Below, in pieces: positions 58,126-64,000 of a stretch of DNA of 64,000 nucleotides (position 1 is the first letter of the stretch; each line of letters begins with the position of its first letter). The position numbers and the translations under genes are program-made. This stretch comes from Sarcocystis neurona (lineage: Eukaryota; Apicomplexa; Conoidasida; Eucoccidiorida; Sarcocystidae): NCBI GenBank assembly GCA_000727475.1, contig KL647317.1, forward strand, positions 1,322,444 to 1,386,443, written 5' to 3'. Below the pieces are notes generated by a model. It was not told the origin of the DNA. It saw nothing but the letters and a program-made list of their open reading frames with translations, and ran no database searches.

Positions 58126-61100
58126 GTCTGCAGGCACACACCCACTTTCAGTGCATGTTCAACCATTTGCACGACCGTAGGTAGTACAAGTGCACATCTA
58201 TTTACATATGCGTAGGTTGAATATGAGTGTATGTTTTGATTCCACCTTTTTGGTACCTGCACAGACACAAATACCTACACTTGTGCACACCTAAACATAC
58301 ACAGTCCCAACCACGTCGTATCACCTGTTGCGCATCGGTCTGTATTTAGCAGTGTGAAAATTCGAAGAAGTATGTGAGTAAAACCGTCTAGCGGAGAAGT
58401 CATGCGGCAGACTTTCGTGTGGGACAGGAGGATAACGCACCTGCGGTCGTATCAGCATCATACCTCGTAGTAGTTGTCTAGGCATATTGTACAGGTAGCA
58501 TTAGACATTTGCTGTGTATGCATTAAGACACTGAACTTCTGCTCCAGCCGGACGTTCATACTGAGGATAGCTCTCGCAGTCAAAATTTTGGTACAGCCCT
58601 AAAGGTGCTTGCCAACTCTCACCGTTGCTGTCCATTATCCGCTGAAAGCTACAGTAGGAGTGCGCCAGGTATTTGTGTAGCTCACATCCTCGCAGTGCAT
58701 ATTTACAATACAGTCGGCATAGTGCTAGTGCTGCGCTTGTGATGAACCAGTGATTCCTACTTTTCATATTCTGCAGCTCTGTTGTCGAGACGCTGGTAAG
58801 CCGCTAATGAGCCACTGGTATCAGGGTCCCCGACTCCGCTTACGTCTCCACAGCACGTACTCATTACGGCAGACTAGCTTCATTGTTTGCCTGATAAGTG
58901 ACGTAGGCGGCACTGAGTTAACTACAGTCGTCATTCGGCCCGATTCTTGCGGTGGCTCCATCTTCTTTCACCCTAATGCAAAAACAACACTTGTAAGTCA
59001 GTCCGTGCCACCAACCTGCCACCACGCTTCTCTCAGGTAGGAGCGACTCGTATTCTACAATGAGTCCGTGCCTCCTCACCGATATTGTAAACGCTTGTGG
59101 ACTTTTAAACTCTTATATATCTGCTTCAATATCTACTGTGCCAATCAATGCCGCTGGTCCTGTCTACCTCAATATTGTCCCCCTATATACGCTTTACCTC
59201 GGGTACGTGCGCGTAGTGTTCTGCAGGAAACAGTCAGGTCCTGGAATAAGGAAAAAAAACGTTAGTGGGACTACCTCTGACGAAGTCAAACAAGCCTCTG
59301 TCACCTATAAATACCCGCTTACAGGGTCAACACACCTGAACAGTTGATGTGTAATTGCTTCGTGACGCACCCAAAGCTGGTAAGCCGAGAATAGTACTGT
59401 CAGGCTTAAGTGTGGTGATCGTACACAAGTACATATCTATCCTTCCTTCCGCAGTTTTGAAGTTCAGTTACAACATTTGGGGCTACAACGTGCGCTTCTC
59501 TGGCGCAGGCGATCCTTCGGCGTGTGCTCAATCGACTGTTCCCTTCGCGTGCACGTGTGTTTGCGACGTTCAGTTCAAAGCTGCAGGCGTTGCATACGCC
59601 AGAATACTACTAGGCGAATACACACACGCACGTGAGGTCAACGTTTTAGCCACGTCCTCCCCACGGGCTTGTCCCCCATGATTAGTGCTCACATACACAC
59701 ACGAGATTGGGGTACACGTAATCACATTTATTAAGATGTATATCCGAACACGCATGTGCTTTCATATCTACACGTACGTGTGCATACCTATGTTACATTT
59801 TTGGCATTGTCGAATATACTATCATGTATTCAAAGCCGCGCTCTTCACAACAGATGGAGTTAAATCGTCGGCACTCTTTGGTTCCTGTATGCAAGGCTGT
59901 ACAACTGTTTATCTCTTTGGAAAACTCGCGCTAAAATCGGAACAACCGACTAGCCGTTGCCATTTGAGACGTTATACAAAAGGACGCTAGGACAAGTATA
60001 TATAGGTGTATGCACATACAAGCATACATATATGTGATGTATATGAGTATATATATATATATGTCGCCGTGTCACGTATCTCCACAATTCTCTACGCGTG
60101 ACCACCCGCAGCACTTCGTGAGGTGCCCGTTCCTTTCTAGAGGTTTTTTCGTGAAACAGCCTAGAAATGTTAACGCTGCCGTTCAGGTAGTTTCTACGTT
60201 ACTTGAGCGTGCGAGTGGCCACGCAGGCCAGAACCTCTACAGTCTGTGAGGATAGGTACACCTTCACGTATCTCGGTACGTATAGCAGGGTCGCCTGTGC
60301 GGCAGTGTACCTGCTTGTGGCACAGGTGTAAAGGTTGTCTGTTATTGGTCTGCTACAGGCGGACACACTTTTCCGTGTAGAGCTGTGAATGCAGGTACAC
60401 GTTGCGGAGGTACGGCGAGCACTCGTTGCCCTAAACATCCATGCAGCACCACCCTACGGCGTCAAGGCAGTAATTCGTGCCCTCCTCACTTTTGCTTTGC
60501 AAAGCCTTTACCTGTGCGGCGTCTCTCTGTGCGTCACCACACCAAGATCGAATGTTTCATACATATACAATAGCCTTTGCGTCTCTTCTGACACAAGCGT
60601 GGACAAATCAAACCAGTAGCATTACACATAGTCCGCAGCGCGGTATTGTGCACAAGGTAAGCCGACCCCTCCGTCGCACAGCGTCTCACAGCGTGATGGA
60701 GAAGACACTCGTTAGGTGCCTTCTTGAACAAAAGCGCACGCCGGATTCTTGCAGACAAACCACCGTGTATTGACTCTGTCTGTGTGTCGACGCACGAGTT
60801 TTCATCACGTGTACCGGTGTACATAGGCAGACACCAGTGTACGAATTGCATCCTTGAACGGATCTGAGTGCCTTCATCCGTCGGATCCAGATGGACCTGC
60901 GGGTCTTTCTGTTGTACTTACACGAATAAATATATATACACAGTTGCGTACAAGTAGACGTCACGCGGAGCGCTGCTGCCCGTATTGAAGTCCGTCCGGC
61001 ATAGTTGCCTTTTTCCCGAAAACGGCTGCCCGTACCGCGCCGCTACTAGGTGTGTAGGCCAACGCTCCCCCGTGTACATAAACAAACCGATGAGAACATC

Positions 61101-62089
61101 TGTGCAGCAATTCTTTCGCTGCGTCAAGGCGAGATACTCTGCTGCGACTGCTTTCTGAAAGTGTTCCCCCCGGGATTTGAGTCGCTCTGTCGGTCCACGA
61201 TAACGTGACACTACAAGTGCATGAGCATCTCGATACATACCTAGACGTCAACATGTGTGTGCAGATGCGCACACATGCGCGCGCCTTCAAGAGACGCCAA
61301 GGGTTGCAAGAAAGACTTGCGTACACATGAGCTGTTCAAGGCAGACACGCGAAAACCCGCCAAGGTGAGAGATACACACCGGAGCACGCGCTAAGTGCTG
61401 ATAGCGCACACGTACGCATTGTGAAGCGATAGAGTTGCATTCGTGTGTAGGTGGACATGTGTGTTTTCCACGCGTATGTATGTGGTCCTGTAACTGTTAG
61501 CCCCAGAGAACTTGGACAGCTTTACCATTTCCGGGTCGTCGCCGGCGTATCCCTCCGCATAAACGCGTGCAACTACGTATCATGGCGTCTATACAGACAC
61601 ACATTTGGCTGCATAGCTACAAACGTGTACACACATATGTAGATGTACGCCGTAGACACACTTGTCTACATATGCGGACACAACCGCATATATGCGGTGC
61701 ACAAGCACACACACATATACAAGTGTATTTATAAAGCCGCGCCTCAATTCACTGTGACACGTACCTGTCTACACACCTGTTCATATATATATATATATAT
61801 ACATATATATAATGCATATACGTATATATATATATAATGTCTTTGCATATATATATATATATGTAATGTATATATGCATATATATAATGTATATACATAT
61901 ATATATACATATTCAAGGATTTACAAGTACGTCTACCAATACACATATGCAAACGCGGATGTATGGGCAGGACAAGGTGAATGAGAATGTACACAGGTGT
62001 GTGTATACGTTCGTGTTCCCATTCAGGCCGAGCACGCACGCATAGCGTTTGCAACGCGTGTGTGGCCATGCGGTGACGTGCAGCTGGAG
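58126..62089. other. No supported gene
   Basis: Short frames only. A complement frame at 58501-58767 starts with a hydrophobic, signal-like N-terminus (MKSRNHWFITSAALALCRLY) but lacks a recognisable body. TA microsatellites lie at 60049-60062, 61785-61812 and 61824-61910. Nothing else recognised. Confidence 0.35.
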
Positions 62090-62398
62090 TCAGCCCTGCG
62101 TGGGCTTTGAGCGCGCACTGTTGCTTAATTGCTCAACCTTGGATCTGAGAAACGCCGCCGCTGCCTCGACATCGAAGTGACGGTAGTCGTCGGTAGAAAG
62201 CTTCACTGGCTGCTGGGCTGCCGTCTTTTCGTCTCGCTCGAGCGCCGCAAGAGCCTTCTCATCGTCGGCGGTCGAAGCCGTCGCCTGCTCGCGAAAAAAC
62301 GGATAAAACTCTGCGTTCATCATCGTAAGGATGCTAAAGCCCATCGATCCCCAGACGCGGTGCCGCAGATTCACCTCCCCGAGCTTCATGCCTGTGCC
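62090..62398 (-). CDS. Terminal exon of a conserved-looking protein, unrecognised
   Basis: The complement is open from 62398, after a TTGGTGTTACAG acceptor, to a TGA at 62090. It reads MKLGEVNLRHRVWGSMGFSI, then a hydrophobic stretch ending NAEFYPFF, then a charged helical tail with DDEKALAALERDEKTAAQQ and a Gln/Ser-rich end. There are no low-complexity runs, and codon choice resembles the certain exons. An internal Met at 62389 could start a 99-residue protein. Alternatively the frame extends upstream to 62461 with a second hydrophobic segment (LPPFLLVFPLVLQ), which is also a good pyrimidine tract. A short ATG-led open stretch at about 62662-62680 with a GTAACG donor may be exon 1, but its phase does not match. 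No family assigned. Confidence 0.5.
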   Translation of the reverse strand, partial: GTGMKLGEVNLRHRVWGSMGFSILTMMNAEFYPFFREQATASTADDEKALAALERDEKTAAQQPVKLSTDDYRHFDVEAAAAFLRSKVEQLSNSARSKPTQG

Positions 62399-63585
62399 CT
62401 GTAACACCAAAGGAAACACCAACAAGAATGGCGGCAGTTCGGTACGGCGCAGTCGTCGGCTGTGTAGTCATGCGTACATGCGTATGTACAAGCGCGCACA
62501 TCCCACTATTCTATACAAGCACGCACGGACCCACACCTCTAAGTATACATATATATATATATATATAGATATGTCTTCACACGCGGTTGTACAGAAGGTG
62601 TGCTGCCTACACAACGTACATACACAGGTGCAGGGAAGATGCTAGTGCGGCACGTTACCAAAGGGGTTGAAGGCCATCCTCGGTCCTGCCGTGTCTCTCG
62701 TGGTACCAGCAGCAGCAGCAGGCAAGAAGATTCAACAATTATACATGCGCGCAGACGCGTAGACGCAAAGGAGCACTACACACCTACGCTTGTGCTCACG
62801 CAGGTATACACACGTCTACATCGGTGCGTACACACACATGTTAATGTACGTTCGCCCACACAGATTTCGTTTAGGCAGGGACATATAGGAGATCGATATA
62901 CACACACACACAGACGTAGTATAGACATAAGGCGTGCTTAGACACATACATGCACCCACATGGAAGTAGACACGTGTTCACACATATGCAGATAGACGTC
63001 TCTCTCTTTCTGTGCATATACACAGTACACACATGTATCCACATATATAGCGGACAGGCTAGCTTAGGACAGAGGAGTGTACAGGTGCAGATCTAGAGTG
63101 CTTCACATACCGCCAAAACAGGCGCACGTACGAAGCACATGTCTACACGATGCTGCTGCTGCCCTGCAGCAGAAGCGTCAGCAGTAGGGACTTGATTTAC
63201 TCAAAACACATGCGCACACACGAAAGTGCATACCAACAACCTACAGTTGGCACACGTCTACGTACGTAGAGTCATCCGTAGACACAGCAAACTGGCACAT
63301 ACGTACGCGTACGCATACAAAGGCACACACACATGCCTGTGGGAGAGGAGCCCAGGAGGTTGTAAGGTGTGTGGGCGCGCTCCAACGGGATAAACGGAGT
63401 AGGGCAGCTGTTCAAGACCTACTGTTATACCGGCGTCACTACATCTACTCCTACGACACCGGTTGCCTCTTGAAAGGTAGTTCTTTTCTACAGCGCCGCC
63501 CCTACTGGTTCTTTTGAAAAACGTGAACAATACAACACGCACTGCCCGCGACCTATCGAAGAGATGACTGCTGTTTCGGTACTTC
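62399..63585. other. Flank of the 62.1 kb exon, microsatellite
   Basis: Contains TATATA at 62549-62567, CA-rich stretches around 62900 and dispersed ACACACG motifs. No gene supported apart from the possible upstream exon near 62662-62680. Confidence 0.35.
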
Positions 63586-64000
63586 TACTGCTACCACTAC
63601 TACTACTACCGGTACTACACTACTCCTCCTACTCCTACTAGAACTACTGTTACCACTATTGCCACTACTACTACTATGACGACTTCTCCTCCTCCTGCTC
63701 CTGCTACTACTATTACTACTACTACTATCAGTGCCACTACCGCTACTACTGCTGCCACCATTGCCATTACTACTACTGTTACGATTTCTGCGCCTACTGC
63801 TGCTTCCTCTACTACTACTAATCCTACCGCTTCTGCCACCAGCAATACTGCTACTATTACTACTAATTCCACGAAATACTTCCATTACGACTAGTGCTAC
63901 TAATGCTCCTACCACTACTGCTACAACTACTGTCAGCATCGCAACGACTGCGACTTCTACTACTGCCAGTTCTACTACTGTTCGACCAAGTACTGCTACT
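63586..64000. repeat. Imperfect ACT/CTA trinucleotide array
   Basis: Interrupted TACTACTAC, ACTACTACT and GCTACT units run to the right edge. Plus-strand frames read as poly-Thr with Pro and Ile, and minus-strand frames as Ser/Val/Gly-rich; a 128-codon complement frame and a 72-codon plus frame are by-products. A coding role cannot be excluded because the array is cut by the window edge. Confidence 0.85.

Overview
The window looks like nuclear DNA of a coccidian apicomplexan, most likely an Eimeria species (species not resolved). The reasons are coding exons full of CAG/GCA-type trinucleotide runs read as Ala, Gln and Ser tracts, AG/GT introns of about 0.1-1.3 kb packed with AT, CA or CAG/CTG microsatellites, and a very large ApiAP2-type protein. 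Repeat-rich blocks (about 1-10 kb and 21-41 kb) alternate with blocks of ordinary composition, as in the known R/P segmentation of Eimeria chromosomes.

Layout. 1-1284 (minus) is the N-terminal part of an actin-related protein resembling ARP4/BAF53; it runs off the left edge and is interrupted by low-complexity insertions. 7958-10352 (plus) is a two-exon SFT2-family vesicle-transport protein, the clearest gene in the window. 12.6-13.0 kb holds a diverged tandem duplication. About 14.2-19.6 kb holds coding-like plus-strand exons, best supported from 17.8 to 19.6 kb, whose product I do not recognise. 21,486-41,408 (plus) holds seven long open exons whose junctions are all phase-compatible. They carry an ACDC-like segment and two AP2 domains and can be read as one ApiAP2 protein of about 4,900 residues; the first exons could instead be a separate gene.

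After 41.4 kb long open frames disappear. I could assemble only short-exon candidates from splice signals and reading phase: a plus-strand set at 41.6-42.6 kb, a minus-strand polytopic membrane protein at 47.0-53.3 kb, and a minus-strand terminal exon at 62.1-62.4 kb. The rest is AT/CA microsatellites, a 362-bp tandem duplication at 55 kb, a CA-flanked assembly gap at 45.1-45.45 kb and imperfect ACT/CTA arrays at 56.1 kb and 63.6-64.0 kb.

ARP4-like proteins act in chromatin remodelling and ApiAP2 proteins in transcription; SFT2 acts at the Golgi/endosome. These are separate housekeeping and regulatory genes, not an operon-like system. In CAG-rich, GC-rich DNA long open frames arise by chance in every frame, so homology motifs and splice-phase agreement were weighted above frame length.
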